Source: Streptococcus sp.
GTDB taxonomy: Bacteria > Bacillota > Bacilli > Lactobacillales > Streptococcaceae
Direction: 5' to 3'
Length of the DNA: 44,497 nucleotides
Assembly (NCBI RefSeq): GCF_030825805.1
Contig: NZ_JAPJPF010000010.1
Span: 1-44,497 of the forward strand
This document shows, in pieces, positions 8,344-17,084 of this stretch. The number at the start of each line of letters is the position of its first letter. The first letter of the stretch is position 1. A model generated the notes under the pieces. It did not search any database, was not told the DNA's origin, and worked only from the letters and a program-made list of their open reading frames with translations. The position numbers were made by a program, and so were the translations under genes.

Positions 8344-9342
8344 ATGAGTAGAATTTTAGACAATGAAATCATGGGCGATGAAGAGGCAGTTGAACGGACG
8401 CTACGCCCGCAATATTTACATGAATATATCGGCCAGGATAAGGTCAAGGACCAGCTAAAAATCTTTATTGAAGCGGCTAAGCTTCGGGATGAAGCGCTGG
8501 ACCATGTCCTTCTTTTTGGCCCTCCGGGGCTGGGGAAAACTACGATGGCCTTTGTCATTGCCAATGAGTTGGGTGTTAATCTCAAGCAGACTTCCGGTCC
8601 TGTCATTGAAAAGGCTGGTGACTTGGTAGCCATCCTCAATGACCTAGAGCCGGGTGATGTTCTCTTTATCGATGAAATCCACCGTCTGCCAATGTCAGTC
8701 GAAGAAGTGCTTTACAGTGCCATGGAAGATTTTTACATCGATATCATGATTGGTGCTGGCGAGACCAGTCGGAGTGTCCACCTGGATCTTCCTCCTTTCA
8801 CCTTGATTGGGGCGACGACCCGAGCGGGTATGCTGTCCAACCCCTTGCGCGCTCGCTTTGGGATTACGGGCCATATGGAATATTACGAGCAAGATGATCT
8901 GACAGAGATTGTCGAGCGGACTGCCGAGATCTTTGAGATGGAGATTACCCATGAGGCTGCTGAGGAGCTTTCTCTTCGTAGTCGTGGGACTCCCCGGATT
9001 GCCAACCGCTTGCTCAAACGGGTGCGCGATTTTGCCCAGATTATGGGCGATGGCTTGATTGATGAGACTATTACCGACAAGGCACTCTCCATGCTGGATG
9101 TGGACCATGAAGGGCTGGACTATGTCGATCAAAAAATCCTGCGCACCATGATTGAGATGTATGGGGGAGGCCCAGTTGGCCTTGGGACCCTATCGGTCAA
9201 TATTGCTGAAGAGCGGGAGACTGTAGAAGACATGTATGAACCTTACTTGATTCAGAAAGGCTTTATCATGCGGACTCGTACAGGGCGCGTGGCGACCCGC
9301 AAGGCCTATGAACACCTAGGCTATCCCTACAATGGAGACTAG
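8344..9342 (+). CDS. ruvB: Holliday junction branch-migration ATPase RuvB
   Basis: A 332-aa RuvB. It has the AAA+ core with Walker A GPPGLGKT, Walker [10 protein letters not shown], sensor GATTRAG, and the C-terminal winged-helix domain ([25 protein letters not shown]). With RuvA it drives Holliday-junction branch migration in recombination and repair. I start at ATG 8344 ([14 protein letters not shown]), the usual streptococcal N-terminus, rather than the longer frame from 8269, which would run through repeat copy B. No RBS is present; see the promoter. Confidence 0.97.
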   Translation: MSRILDNEIMGDEEAVERTLRPQYLHEYIGQDKVKDQLKIFIEAAKLRDEALDHVLLFGPPGLGKTTMAFVIANELGVNLKQTSGPVIEKAGDLVAILNDLEPGDVLFIDEIHRLPMSVEEVLYSAMEDFYIDIMIGAGETSRSVHLDLPPFTLIGATTRAGMLSNPLRARFGITGHMEYYEQDDLTEIVERTAEIFEMEITHEAAEELSLRSRGTPRIANRLLKRVRDFAQIMGDGLIDETITDKALSMLDVDHEGLDYVDQKILRTMIEMYGGGPVGLGTLSVNIAEERETVEDMYEPYLIQKGFIMRTRTGRVATRKAYEHLGYPYNGD

Positions 9343-9348
9343 CAGAAG

Positions 9349-9915
9349 ATGCTGACGGAAGAAACGATAGTAGAACAAATTCAAGTGGATCCAGAGATGA
9401 TGGCGGTCTTGGCCATTATTCGAGATCTAGATTTGGCAGATGCTTGGTTAGCAGCGGGTGCGGTACGAAATTTCATCTGGAACCAGCTTTCTGGAAGACT
9501 TGGGTTTGATGCGACAACGGATCTGGATCTGGTCTTTTATGACCCTGCGATCAGCTATGAGGAGACGCAACAGATTGAGCAGGAATTAAAGAAGGTCTAT
9601 CCCCAGTACGCTTGGGAAGTGAAGAATCAAGTCTACATGCACCAGCATAGCCCGGGGACGGCCCCTTATCGCAGTGCCTGTGATGCGGTTTCTAAATACC
9701 CCGAGCAGTGTACGGCTCTTGCGGTTCGCCTAAGGAAAGATGGTCAGTTGGAGCTCTTTCTCCCCTATGGGACAAGGGATATCGAAAACTTCGTCGTTCA
9801 GCCGACTCCACATTTTTTAGCTAGTCCAGAGCGTTTGGCAGTTTATACGGAACGCATGCGGAAGAAAGATTGGAAACGAAAATGGCCAGCCCTTCAGATC
9901 ATCCTGCCTGAATAA
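9349..9915 (+). CDS. Nucleotidyltransferase-like protein (DUF925/NTP_transf_6 type)
   Basis: A 188-aa protein with the nucleotidyltransferase-like signature AGAVRNFIWN and the acidic metal-ligand motif TTDLDLVFYD. It matches the small bacterial family usually annotated nucleotidyltransferase family protein; substrate unknown. It begins six bases after ruvB with a weak RBS (GGAG), so it is probably co-transcribed, and is followed by a terminator. Confidence 0.75.
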   Translation: MLTEETIVEQIQVDPEMMAVLAIIRDLDLADAWLAAGAVRNFIWNQLSGRLGFDATTDLDLVFYDPAISYEETQQIEQELKKVYPQYAWEVKNQVYMHQHSPGTAPYRSACDAVSKYPEQCTALAVRLRKDGQLELFLPYGTRDIENFVVQPTPHFLASPERLAVYTERMRKKDWKRKWPALQIILPE

Positions 9916-9927
9916 AAAAAGAAAGTC

Positions 9928-9957
9928 AGCCCACCTCAATGGTGGACAGGCTTTTTT
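9928..9957 (+). terminator. Terminator after the ruvB operon
   Basis: AGCCCACC pairs with GGTG and GGCT around a CTCAAT loop with a bulge, then TTTTTT. Confidence 0.7.
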
Positions 9958-10007
9958 CGTCTTGCCTCAAAATTATAATTTTAGCAGATTATATTTTTCT
10001 TACATTC

Positions 10008-10016
10008 TGTTATAAT
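10008..10016 (+). promoter_or_regulatory. Extended -10 promoter of the phosphatase gene
   Basis: TGTTATAAT immediately upstream of the RBS AAAGGAGG; no convincing -35. Confidence 0.5.
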
Positions 10017-10033
10017 AGAAAGGAGGTGCTGTC

Positions 10034-10456
10034 ATGAAAAAAATCGTATTTGTGTGTTTAGGAAATATTTGTCGAAGCCCCATGGCGGAGTTTGTCATGA
10101 AGGACTTGACCAACCAGTATGAGATTGAAAGCCGTGCTACTTCTAACTGGGAGCACGGGAACCCTATTCACCAAGGGACTCAAAAGATTTTTCGTAGCCA
10201 TGGCGTACCCTATGATGTGTCTAAAACATCCCTTCAAATCAGTGACCAAGATTTTCATACCTTTGACCTGATCTTAGGGATGGATGAAAACAATGTGGCT
10301 GACCTCAAACGAATGGCACCGCCTGGAACAGAGCATAAGATTCATCTCTTTGCAGGAGAAAGTGTTCCAGATCCATGGTACACAGGAGATTTCGAAGAGA
10401 CCTATCGCCGTGTCCTAGCTGGTTGTCAAGAGTGGTTGGAACGATTAGAAGATTAG
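10034..10456 (+). CDS. Low-molecular-weight protein tyrosine phosphatase
   Basis: A 140-aa LMW-PTP. The catalytic loop C-X5-R-S is CLGNICRS (Cys8 nucleophile, Arg14), and the general-acid aspartate lies in VPDPWYTGDFEETY. It dephosphorylates phosphotyrosine proteins; in streptococci such enzymes can act on BY-kinases or be secreted, but no capsule genes are nearby. RBS AAAGGAGGTG. Two genes acting at the membrane and wall (MORN protein, acyltransferase) follow. Confidence 0.9.
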   Translation: MKKIVFVCLGNICRSPMAEFVMKDLTNQYEIESRATSNWEHGNPIHQGTQKIFRSHGVPYDVSKTSLQISDQDFHTFDLILGMDENNVADLKRMAPPGTEHKIHLFAGESVPDPWYTGDFEETYRRVLAGCQEWLERLED

Positions 10457-10513
10457 TTTCGGACTGGCTCCTTAAAGGACTAACCGGCTGAAGATAAAAA
10501 GAATGAACAGAGT

Positions 10514-10927
10514 ATGGAAAAAATAAAAGAATTATATGAGACCTATAAGGTCTATGTTACGAGAGAGAATATTGAACGCTTGTCCTTGGGGATCATTGTT
10601 CTGTCTGCTTTGTGGGTATTTCTTTCCTCCATTCCTTTCGGAGGTGTGTTGACCCTCGATAAGGGAGCTATTCGCTACGACGGAAGTGTCGTCCGAGGCA
10701 AGATGAATGGCCAAGGGACGGTGACTTTTGAGAACGGGGACACCTACAAGGGCAATTTTGTCAATGGGACCTTTAGTGGTTATGGAACCTTTACAGCCAA
10801 GGCTGGCTGGAAATATGAAGGTGAATTTGTCAATGGCCAACCAGAAGGCCAGGGAACCTTGACGACAGAACAAAATGTCGTTTATAAGGGAACGTTTAAA
10901 CAAGGAATTTATCAAAATGCGAATTAA
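10514..10927 (+). CDS. Membrane-anchored MORN-repeat protein
   Basis: 137 aa: one transmembrane segment (about residues 25-45, LSLGIIVLSALWVFL), then about three to four MORN repeats with the Y-x-G-x-x-x-x-G-x-G-x-x spacing (YDGSVVRGKMNGQGT, YKGNFVNGTFSGYGT, YEGEFVNGQPEGQGT, YKGTFKQG). MORN repeats mediate lipid or protein contacts. It overlaps the acyltransferase gene by 11 bases, which suggests a functional link in envelope modification. Role otherwise unknown. Confidence 0.85.
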   Translation: MEKIKELYETYKVYVTRENIERLSLGIIVLSALWVFLSSIPFGGVLTLDKGAIRYDGSVVRGKMNGQGTVTFENGDTYKGNFVNGTFSGYGTFTAKAGWKYEGEFVNGQPEGQGTLTTEQNVVYKGTFKQGIYQNAN

Positions 10928-12734
10928 ATGGTTTTCATTGGTACGGATAACGGGACTTCTTCTCGTTCTTCTCTACCATTTCTTTCAAAAAGTTTTTCCT
11001 GGTGGATTTATTGGAGTCGACATCTTCTTTACTTTCTCAGGATTTTTGATTACGGCTCTTCTAATCGATGAGTTTGCCCGTCATCAAAAAATTGATCTCA
11101 AGGGCTTCCTCAGACGACGCTTCTACCGGATTGTACCTCCTTTAGTCTTTATGGTCTTGCTGGTCATGCCTTTTACCTTCTTGGTCAGACGAGACTTTAT
11201 TGCTGGGATTGGGACGCAGATTGCAGCCGTTTTTGGCTTTGTGACTAACTTCTATGAGATGTTAAGTGGCGGAAGTTACGAAAGTCAGTTCATCCCCCAT
11301 CTTTTCATTCATACTTGGAGTTTGGCTCTTGAAGTTCATTACTACGTCCTCTGGGCGCTCTTGGCTTGGTTTTTGGGTAAAAAAGCTAAATCAGTTGGCC
11401 AATATAGAGGCTATATCTTCCTATCTTCGACAGGTCTCTTTTTGGTGACTTTCCTGACCTTCTTTGTCGGAGCGCTGGTCACCAAGAATTTGTCCAATGT
11501 CTACTTTTCTAGTATCGCTCACGTCTTTCCTTTCTTTGTGGGGAGTGCTTTAGCGACAGTGACAGGGATTACAACGACCAGCCCAAATCTTACTCAATTA
11601 GTGAAGAAGCTATCTCTACAGAAGACGTTAGCGATTTTAGCGGGTGCTTTTCTAGTTTTGTTGGTCTTGACCTTTATCCTTCCCTTTGATAGTGTTTGGA
11701 CCTATTTATTTGGCTTTTTAGTAGCAACTCTTGCTGCATCTGTGATGATTGTGATGACGCGTGTCCTTCATGAAAAGACACCAGATCAGAAAGAACCAGC
11801 AGTGATTACCTTTATTGCAGATACAAGTTATGGGGTTTATCTCTTCCACTGGCCATTTTACATCATCTTTTCTCAATTAATGACCAATGGCTGGGCTTCT
11901 CTATTAACAGCGCTTGTATCCTTTAGTCTTGCTGCCTTGAGTTTCTATATTATTGAACCAACCTTGGCTGGACGTGAACCGAAGATTTTTGGGATCTCGA
12001 TGGATCTCAGAAGTTTCACGAAACCACTCTTTTACAGCGCGATTCCCTTGACCTTGCTCATGTTTGGGATTGCACTCTTTGCGCCACGCGTCGGAGCCTT
12101 TGATGAAAACCTGATTACCGAAGGGCTTCGTCAATCCGACAGCAAGATGCAGATCACGCGTGCCCAAGTTGACAATGCTTCAGCGACTTCCTACAATGTA
12201 TCAGATGGCGTGACCATGATCGGGGATTCTGTAAACCTCCGGGCATCAGATTATCTGAAACAAGTACTGCCAGATATCCAATTAGATGCTTTGGTGAGCC
12301 GCAATCTGGACTCAGGCTTAAAAGTATATGAAACAGATATTGCCAATAGAGTCTTGCTCAAGAACGTGGTAATCGCACTTGGAACCAACTCTTCTAATAA
12401 TTATCAAGAATTGTTGGATAAGTTTGTTCAAGAACTACCAAAAGGACATCGCCTAATCTTTGTGACCCCATATGATGGGCGTGAAGCCAATGATAGCAAT
12501 AGCGTTACCGTTCAAACTCGACAGTATCAGTTGGAATTGGCTAAAAAATATGACTATGTCTATGTAGCAGACTGGTACCAAGTGGCTGTCGATAATCCAG
12601 CTATCTGGGCTGGAACGGATAGTGTCCACTTTGGTTTAGAATCAGATGGCTCCATCGATGTTGGGGGAAATCTATACGCTAACGTCGTAAAAGAAGCAGT
12701 TGATCAAGCAAATCGGGGGCCAGTTAAGCCGTAA
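10917..12734 (+). CDS. OatA-like acyltransferase (AT3 + SGNH domains)
   Basis: A 605-aa integral membrane acyltransferase. The N-terminal acyltransferase-3 domain spans about ten helices (catalytic His in LLYHFF, plus DIFFTFSGFLI and RRRFYRIVPP). The extracellular C-terminal SGNH domain has GDS (MIGDSVN), G-x-N (ALGTNSS) and D-x-x-H (DSVHF). This is the architecture of peptidoglycan O-acetyltransferase OatA and pneumococcal Adr. I chose ATG 10917 with AAGGA upstream, rather than the longer frame lying inside the MORN gene. It is likely to O-acetylate MurNAc; another cell-surface glycan is possible. Confidence 0.88.
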   Translation: MRIKWFSLVRITGLLLVLLYHFFQKVFPGGFIGVDIFFTFSGFLITALLIDEFARHQKIDLKGFLRRRFYRIVPPLVFMVLLVMPFTFLVRRDFIAGIGTQIAAVFGFVTNFYEMLSGGSYESQFIPHLFIHTWSLALEVHYYVLWALLAWFLGKKAKSVGQYRGYIFLSSTGLFLVTFLTFFVGALVTKNLSNVYFSSIAHVFPFFVGSALATVTGITTTSPNLTQLVKKLSLQKTLAILAGAFLVLLVLTFILPFDSVWTYLFGFLVATLAASVMIVMTRVLHEKTPDQKEPAVITFIADTSYGVYLFHWPFYIIFSQLMTNGWASLLTALVSFSLAALSFYIIEPTLAGREPKIFGISMDLRSFTKPLFYSAIPLTLLMFGIALFAPRVGAFDENLITEGLRQSDSKMQITRAQVDNASATSYNVSDGVTMIGDSVNLRASDYLKQVLPDIQLDALVSRNLDSGLKVYETDIANRVLLKNVVIALGTNSSNNYQELLDKFVQELPKGHRLIFVTPYDGREANDSNSVTVQTRQYQLELAKKYDYVYVADWYQVAVDNPAIWAGTDSVHFGLESDGSIDVGGNLYANVVKEAVDQANRGPVKP

Positions 12735-12751
12735 AAATTACTAAACGACTT

Positions 12752-12785
12752 AAGCAATTTTCACTTGAAGAAAATTGCTTTTTTT
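12752..12785 (+). terminator. Terminator of the phosphatase-acyltransferase operon
   Basis: AAGCAATTTTC (12752-12762) pairs perfectly with GAAAATTGCTT (12770-12780) and is followed by a T-run. Confidence 0.85.
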
Positions 12786-12795
12786 AGTAAAATTA

Positions 12796-12809
12796 AGAAA
12801 ACGCTTACA
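12796..12809 (+). promoter_or_regulatory. cre (CcpA) site upstream of adhE
   Basis: AGAAAACGCTTACA matches TGWAANCGNTNWCA at every position except the first. It lies about 150 bp upstream of the adhE promoter, suggesting catabolite control. Confidence 0.6.
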
Positions 12810-12936
12810 AAAAATGCGTGAAAATATTTGTTTGTGAAATTGAAGTGCTTTCTCAAAAAAATTCTTCAATTTTTTCTTGAAAATACTCCTGTATAGAAGG
12901 AGAAGGAGGATTCATGATAAAAAGTTAAAAAAATCT

Positions 12937-12954
12937 TTGTGAAACTATTTACAA
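12937..12954 (+). promoter_or_regulatory. Rex operator 1 (adhE)
   Basis: TTGTGAAACTATTTACAA matches the Rex consensus TTGTGAA-N4-TTCACAA with one mismatch and overlaps the -35 box. Confidence 0.75.
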
Positions 12955-12976
12955 ATTTTCTAAAATAGAGTACAAT
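12948..12976 (+). promoter_or_regulatory. adhE promoter
   Basis: TTTACA (12948-12953), a 17-bp spacer and TACAAT (12971-12976), flanked by the two Rex operators. Confidence 0.65.
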
Positions 12977-12980
12977 AATA

Positions 12981-12998
12981 TTGTGAAAAAATTAACAA
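12981..12998 (+). promoter_or_regulatory. Rex operator 2 (adhE)
   Basis: TTGTGAAAAAATTAACAA matches the Rex consensus with one mismatch and lies just after the -10 at the expected transcription start. Confidence 0.75.
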
Positions 12999-13092
12999 AT
13001 CGAAATTTCTTACACTATTCTTGAAAGTTTCTGAAAACAGGAAAAAGTTCCGGAAAAGGATAAGGGTTTCAAACATTGGAGGAAAGCATCAA

Positions 13093-15744
13093 ATGGCTGA
13101 TAAAAGAACTCAATCACCTGAAGAAAAGAAACTCGCTGCTGAAAAACATGTAGACGAGTTGGTGCAAAAAGCGCTCGTAGCGCTTGAAGAAATGCGCAAA
13201 TTGGATCAGGAGCAAGTAGACTACATTGTGGCGAAAGCATCTGTAGCTGCTCTTGACGCTCACGGTGAGCTCGCTCTTCATGCCTATGAAGAAACTGGTC
13301 GTGGAGTCTTTGAAGACAAGGCGACTAAGAACTTGTTCGCTTGTGAGCACGTTGTAAACAACATGCGTCACACCAAGACAGTTGGTGTCATTCAAGAAGA
13401 TGATGTCACTGGTTTGACCTTGATTGCTGAGCCAGTCGGAGTAGTCTGCGGGATCACACCTACAACCAACCCAACTTCAACAGCAATCTTTAAAGCATTG
13501 ATTTCCTTGAAGACACGGAACCCTATCGTCTTTGCTTTCCACCCATCAGCGCAAGAATCATCTGCTCATGCGGCACAAATCGTCCGCGATGCAGCGATTA
13601 AAGCAGGAGCTCCTGAAAACTGTGTGCAATGGATCACGCAACCATCTATGGAAGCAACCAGTGCCCTTATGAACCACGAAGGGATTGCGACTATCCTTGC
13701 AACAGGTGGTAACGCAATGGTGAAAGCTGCCTATTCTTGCGGTAAACCAGCTCTTGGGGTCGGTGCCGGAAACGTTCCTGCTTATGTCGAAAAATCAGCT
13801 AACATCCGCCAAGCTGCACACGATATCGTCATGTCTAAATCATTTGACAATGGTATGGTCTGTGCGTCTGAACAAGCGGTCATCATCGATAAAGAAATCT
13901 ACGATGAGTTTGTTGAAGAATTCAAATCTTACCACACTTACTTTGTCAACAAAAAAGAAAAAGCCCTTCTTGAAGAGTTCTGCTTTGGTGTGAAAGCTAA
14001 CAGCAAAAACTGTGCAGGTGCGAAATTGAATGCGGACATCGTTGGGAAACCAGCAGCATGGATCGCTGAACAAGCTGGCTTCTCAGTTCCAGAAGGAACC
14101 AATATCCTTGCAGCAGAATGTAAAGAAGTTGGCGAAAAAGAACCGTTGACTCGTGAAAAATTGTCACCAGTCATCGCTGTTTTGAAATCTGAAAGCCGTG
14201 AAGACGGAATTAACAAAGCTCGCCAAATGGTTGAATTCAACGGTCTTGGTCACTCAGCTGCTATCCATACTGCTGATGAAGAATTGACCAAAGAATTTGG
14301 TAAAGCAGTCAAAGCCATTCGTGTGATCTGCAACTCTCCTTCGACTTTCGGTGGTATCGGGGATGTTTACAATGCCTTCTTGCCATCATTGACACTTGGA
14401 TGTGGTTCTTACGGACGTAACTCTGTTGGGGACAACGTTAGTGCCATCAACCTCTTGAATATCAAAAAAGTCGGACGCCGGAGAAATAACATGCAATGGA
14501 TGAAACTTCCTTCAAAAACATACTTTGAACGTGATTCAATTGAATACCTACAAAAATGTCGTGACGTTGAACGTGTCATGATCGTTACAGACCACGCTAT
14601 GGTAGAGCTTGGTTTCCTTGATCGTATCATCGAACAGCTTGACCTTCGTCGCAACAAGGTAGTTTACCAAATCTTTGCAGACGTTGAACCAGATCCAGAT
14701 ATCACAACTGTTGAACGTGGTACAGAGATCATGCGTGCCTTCAAACCAGATACTATCGTCGCTCTCGGCGGTGGATCTCCAATGGATGCGGCTAAAGTAA
14801 TGTGGCTCTTCTATGAACAACCAGAAGTGGACTTCCGTGACCTTGTACAAAAATTCATGGATATCCGTAAACGTGCCTTCAAATTCCCATTGCTTGGTAA
14901 GAAAACTAAATTCATCGCGATCCCAACAACATCTGGTACAGGATCTGAAGTAACTCCATTTGCCGTTATCTCTGATAAAGCAAACAACCGTAAATACCCA
15001 ATCGCAGACTACTCATTGACTCCAACGGTTGCCATTGTAGACCCTGCCTTGGTATTGACAGTTCCTGGATCTGTTGCGGCTGATACTGGTATGGACGTAT
15101 TGACTCACGCGACTGAAGCTTACGTATCACAAATGGCTAGCGACTACACTGATGGTCTTGCTCTTCAAGCCATCAAACTTGTCTTTGAAAACTTGGAAAG
15201 CTCAGTGAAGAATGCAGACTTCCACTCACGTGAGAAAATGCATAACGCTTCAACTATTGCTGGTATGGCCTTCGCCAATGCCTTCCTAGGTATTTCTCAC
15301 TCAATGGCTCACAAGATTGGTGCGCAATTCCACACCATTCACGGACGGACCAATGCAATCTTGCTTCCATACGTTATCCGCTACAACGGTACACGCCCAG
15401 CTAAGACAGCAACATGGCCTAAGTACAACTACTACCGTGCAGATGAGAAGTATCAAGACATCGCTCGTATGCTTGGCCTTCCATGCTCTACACCAGAAGA
15501 AGCAGTTGAAGCTTACGCGAAAGCTGTTTACGAACTCGGTGAACGTGTAGGAATTGAAATGAACTTTAAAGCACAAGGAATTGACGAAAAAGAATGGAAG
15601 AAACATTCTCGCGAATTGGCTTTCCTTGCTTACGAAGATCAATGTTCACCAGCTAACCCACGTCTTCCAATGGTAGACCACATGCAAGAAATCATCGAAG
15701 ATGCATACTATGGTTACAAAGAACGTCCAGGACGTCGTAAATAA
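13093..15744 (+). CDS. adhE: Bifunctional acetaldehyde-CoA/alcohol dehydrogenase AdhE
   Basis: 883 aa. The N-terminal aldehyde dehydrogenase domain (about 1-440) has the catalytic Cys in NGMVCASEQAV. The C-terminal iron alcohol dehydrogenase domain (about 465-880) has GGGSPMDAAK, TTSGTGSEVTPF and the metal histidines in GISHSMAHKIGAQFHTIHG. It reduces acetyl-CoA via acetaldehyde to ethanol, regenerating two NAD+ in mixed-acid fermentation, and such enzymes form spirosomes. Start ATG 13093 (MADKRTQ) follows TTGGAGG; the upstream TTG at 13021 lacks an RBS. The Rex and cre sites upstream suggest redox and catabolite control. Confidence 0.96.
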   Translation: MADKRTQSPEEKKLAAEKHVDELVQKALVALEEMRKLDQEQVDYIVAKASVAALDAHGELALHAYEETGRGVFEDKATKNLFACEHVVNNMRHTKTVGVIQEDDVTGLTLIAEPVGVVCGITPTTNPTSTAIFKALISLKTRNPIVFAFHPSAQESSAHAAQIVRDAAIKAGAPENCVQWITQPSMEATSALMNHEGIATILATGGNAMVKAAYSCGKPALGVGAGNVPAYVEKSANIRQAAHDIVMSKSFDNGMVCASEQAVIIDKEIYDEFVEEFKSYHTYFVNKKEKALLEEFCFGVKANSKNCAGAKLNADIVGKPAAWIAEQAGFSVPEGTNILAAECKEVGEKEPLTREKLSPVIAVLKSESREDGINKARQMVEFNGLGHSAAIHTADEELTKEFGKAVKAIRVICNSPSTFGGIGDVYNAFLPSLTLGCGSYGRNSVGDNVSAINLLNIKKVGRRRNNMQWMKLPSKTYFERDSIEYLQKCRDVERVMIVTDHAMVELGFLDRIIEQLDLRRNKVVYQIFADVEPDPDITTVERGTEIMRAFKPDTIVALGGGSPMDAAKVMWLFYEQPEVDFRDLVQKFMDIRKRAFKFPLLGKKTKFIAIPTTSGTGSEVTPFAVISDKANNRKYPIADYSLTPTVAIVDPALVLTVPGSVAADTGMDVLTHATEAYVSQMASDYTDGLALQAIKLVFENLESSVKNADFHSREKMHNASTIAGMAFANAFLGISHSMAHKIGAQFHTIHGRTNAILLPYVIRYNGTRPAKTATWPKYNYYRADEKYQDIARMLGLPCSTPEEAVEAYAKAVYELGERVGIEMNFKAQGIDEKEWKKHSRELAFLAYEDQCSPANPRLPMVDHMQEIIEDAYYGYKERPGRRK

Positions 15745-15777
15745 GGCGCTAGAGAACAACTGATGTTTATCAGCTAC

Positions 15778-15806
15778 CCCTCGCTCAAAAGAGCGAGGGA
15801 TTTTTC
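15778..15806 (+). terminator. adhE terminator
   Basis: CCCTCGCTC-AAAA-GAGCGAGGG perfect hairpin followed by ATTTTT. Confidence 0.9.
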
Positions 15807-15875
15807 TTTATCTTAACGCTAGAAATTGATTTTTGAGACCTGAAAACTATCTTTTAAAGAAATCTAATAAATATG

Positions 15876-15904
15876 TTGCAAGCGCTTACTTTGTATGTTA
15901 TAAT
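15876..15904 (+). promoter_or_regulatory. Promoter with overlapping cre, zinc alcohol dehydrogenase
   Basis: TTGCAA (15876-15881), a 17-bp spacer and extended -10 TGTTATAAT (ending 15904). The cre-like TGCAAGCGCTTACT (15877-15890) covers the -35, so CcpA binding would block transcription. Confidence 0.7.
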
Positions 15905-15965
15905 ATTCACAAAGTAAAAACTGTAATAAAATGGTTTGATGAAACCAACAAAAAAGGAGTCGCTT

Positions 15966-17015
15966 ATGAAAGCAGCAACATATGTATCCGCAGGAAATCT
16001 TCAGTTGATTGATCAACCAAAACCAGTGATCAAGAAACCAACTGATGCGATTGTTCGTTTAGTGAAAACGACCATTTGTGGAACAGACCTCCATATTTTG
16101 GGGGGTGATGTTCCAGCTTGTAAAGAAGGGACCATCCTGGGTCACGAAGGAATTGGGATTGTCGAAGAAGTCGGCGATGCGGTTACGAACTTTAAGGTAG
16201 GAGACAAGGTTATTATCTCTTGCGTAACAGCTTGTAACACTTGCTACTATTGTAAACGTGGCCTACCTTCCCACTGTGAAGATGGGGGCTGGATTCTTGG
16301 TCACTTGATCAACGGTACCCAAGCAGAGTATGTCCATATCCCTCACGCAGACGGCAGTCTCTATCATGCACCTGCTTCTGTAGATGACGAAGCCCTGGTT
16401 ATGCTCTCTGATATTCTGCCTACTTCCTATGAAATTGGTGTTCTCCCTTCTCACGTGAAACCTGGAGACAATGTTTGTATCGTTGGTGCAGGGCCGATCG
16501 GTTTGGCAGCTCTCTTAACCGTACAATTCTTCTCACCAGCTACCATTATCATGGTAGACTTGTCAGAATCTCGTCTCGAAGCTTCTAAGAAGTTTGGAGC
16601 TACTCATACCATCTGTTCAAGTGATATTGATGAAATCAAGGCCTTTATCAATGAAGTGACCGATGGCCGTGGTGTCGATATCTCCATGGAATGTGTGGGC
16701 TATCCAGCAACCTTCGATGTCTGCCAAAATATTATCTCTGTCGGCGGTCATATTGCCAACGTCGGAGTGCATGGGAAACCAGTTAGCTTCAATCTTGATG
16801 ACCTTTGGATAAAGAACATTACGCTCAACACTGGTTTGGTCAATGCCAATACAACTGAGATGCTTCTTAACGTATTGAAATCTGGTAAGATTGATGCGAC
16901 GAAGTTGGTGACCCACCACTTCAAGCTTTCAGAGGCAGAGAAGGCATACGAAATCTTCAAACATGCTGGCGAAAACAATGCCTTGAAAGTCATTATTGAT
17001 AATGACCTCAGCTAA
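15966..17015 (+). CDS. Zinc-dependent alcohol dehydrogenase (MDR family)
   Basis: 349 aa. The catalytic zinc site is TTICGTDLHILGGDVP with GHEGIG; the structural zinc cysteines are in CVTACNTCYYCKRGLPSHC; and the Rossmann nucleotide-binding motif is IVGAGPIGLAA. It belongs to the alcohol dehydrogenase/threonine dehydrogenase-like group often annotated as alcohol dehydrogenase or 2,3-butanediol/isopropanol-type enzyme. I started at ATG 15966, after AAAGGAG. Its position after adhE and its cre suggest a fermentative role; substrate not determined. Confidence 0.9.
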   Translation: MKAATYVSAGNLQLIDQPKPVIKKPTDAIVRLVKTTICGTDLHILGGDVPACKEGTILGHEGIGIVEEVGDAVTNFKVGDKVIISCVTACNTCYYCKRGLPSHCEDGGWILGHLINGTQAEYVHIPHADGSLYHAPASVDDEALVMLSDILPTSYEIGVLPSHVKPGDNVCIVGAGPIGLAALLTVQFFSPATIIMVDLSESRLEASKKFGATHTICSSDIDEIKAFINEVTDGRGVDISMECVGYPATFDVCQNIISVGGHIANVGVHGKPVSFNLDDLWIKNITLNTGLVNANTTEMLLNVLKSGKIDATKLVTHHFKLSEAEKAYEIFKHAGENNALKVIIDNDLS

Positions 17016-17042
17016 GAAGGCTCAATCGTTTGATGCTGAAAC

Positions 17043-17080
17043 AAAAAGGACAGGAACAGTTTCATGTTCCTGTCCTTTTT
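17043..17080 (+). terminator. Terminator after the zinc alcohol dehydrogenase
   Basis: AAAAAGGACAGGAACA (17043-17058) pairs perfectly with TGTTCCTGTCCTTTTT (17065-17080). Confidence 0.92.
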
Positions 17081-17084
17081 AACA

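Noticed and set aside
12914..12928. Tiny ORF (ATG plus three codons) after AAGGAGG upstream of adhE
   Set aside because: Although the Shine-Dalgarno is strong, the ORF has only four codons and lies upstream of the predicted adhE promoter.
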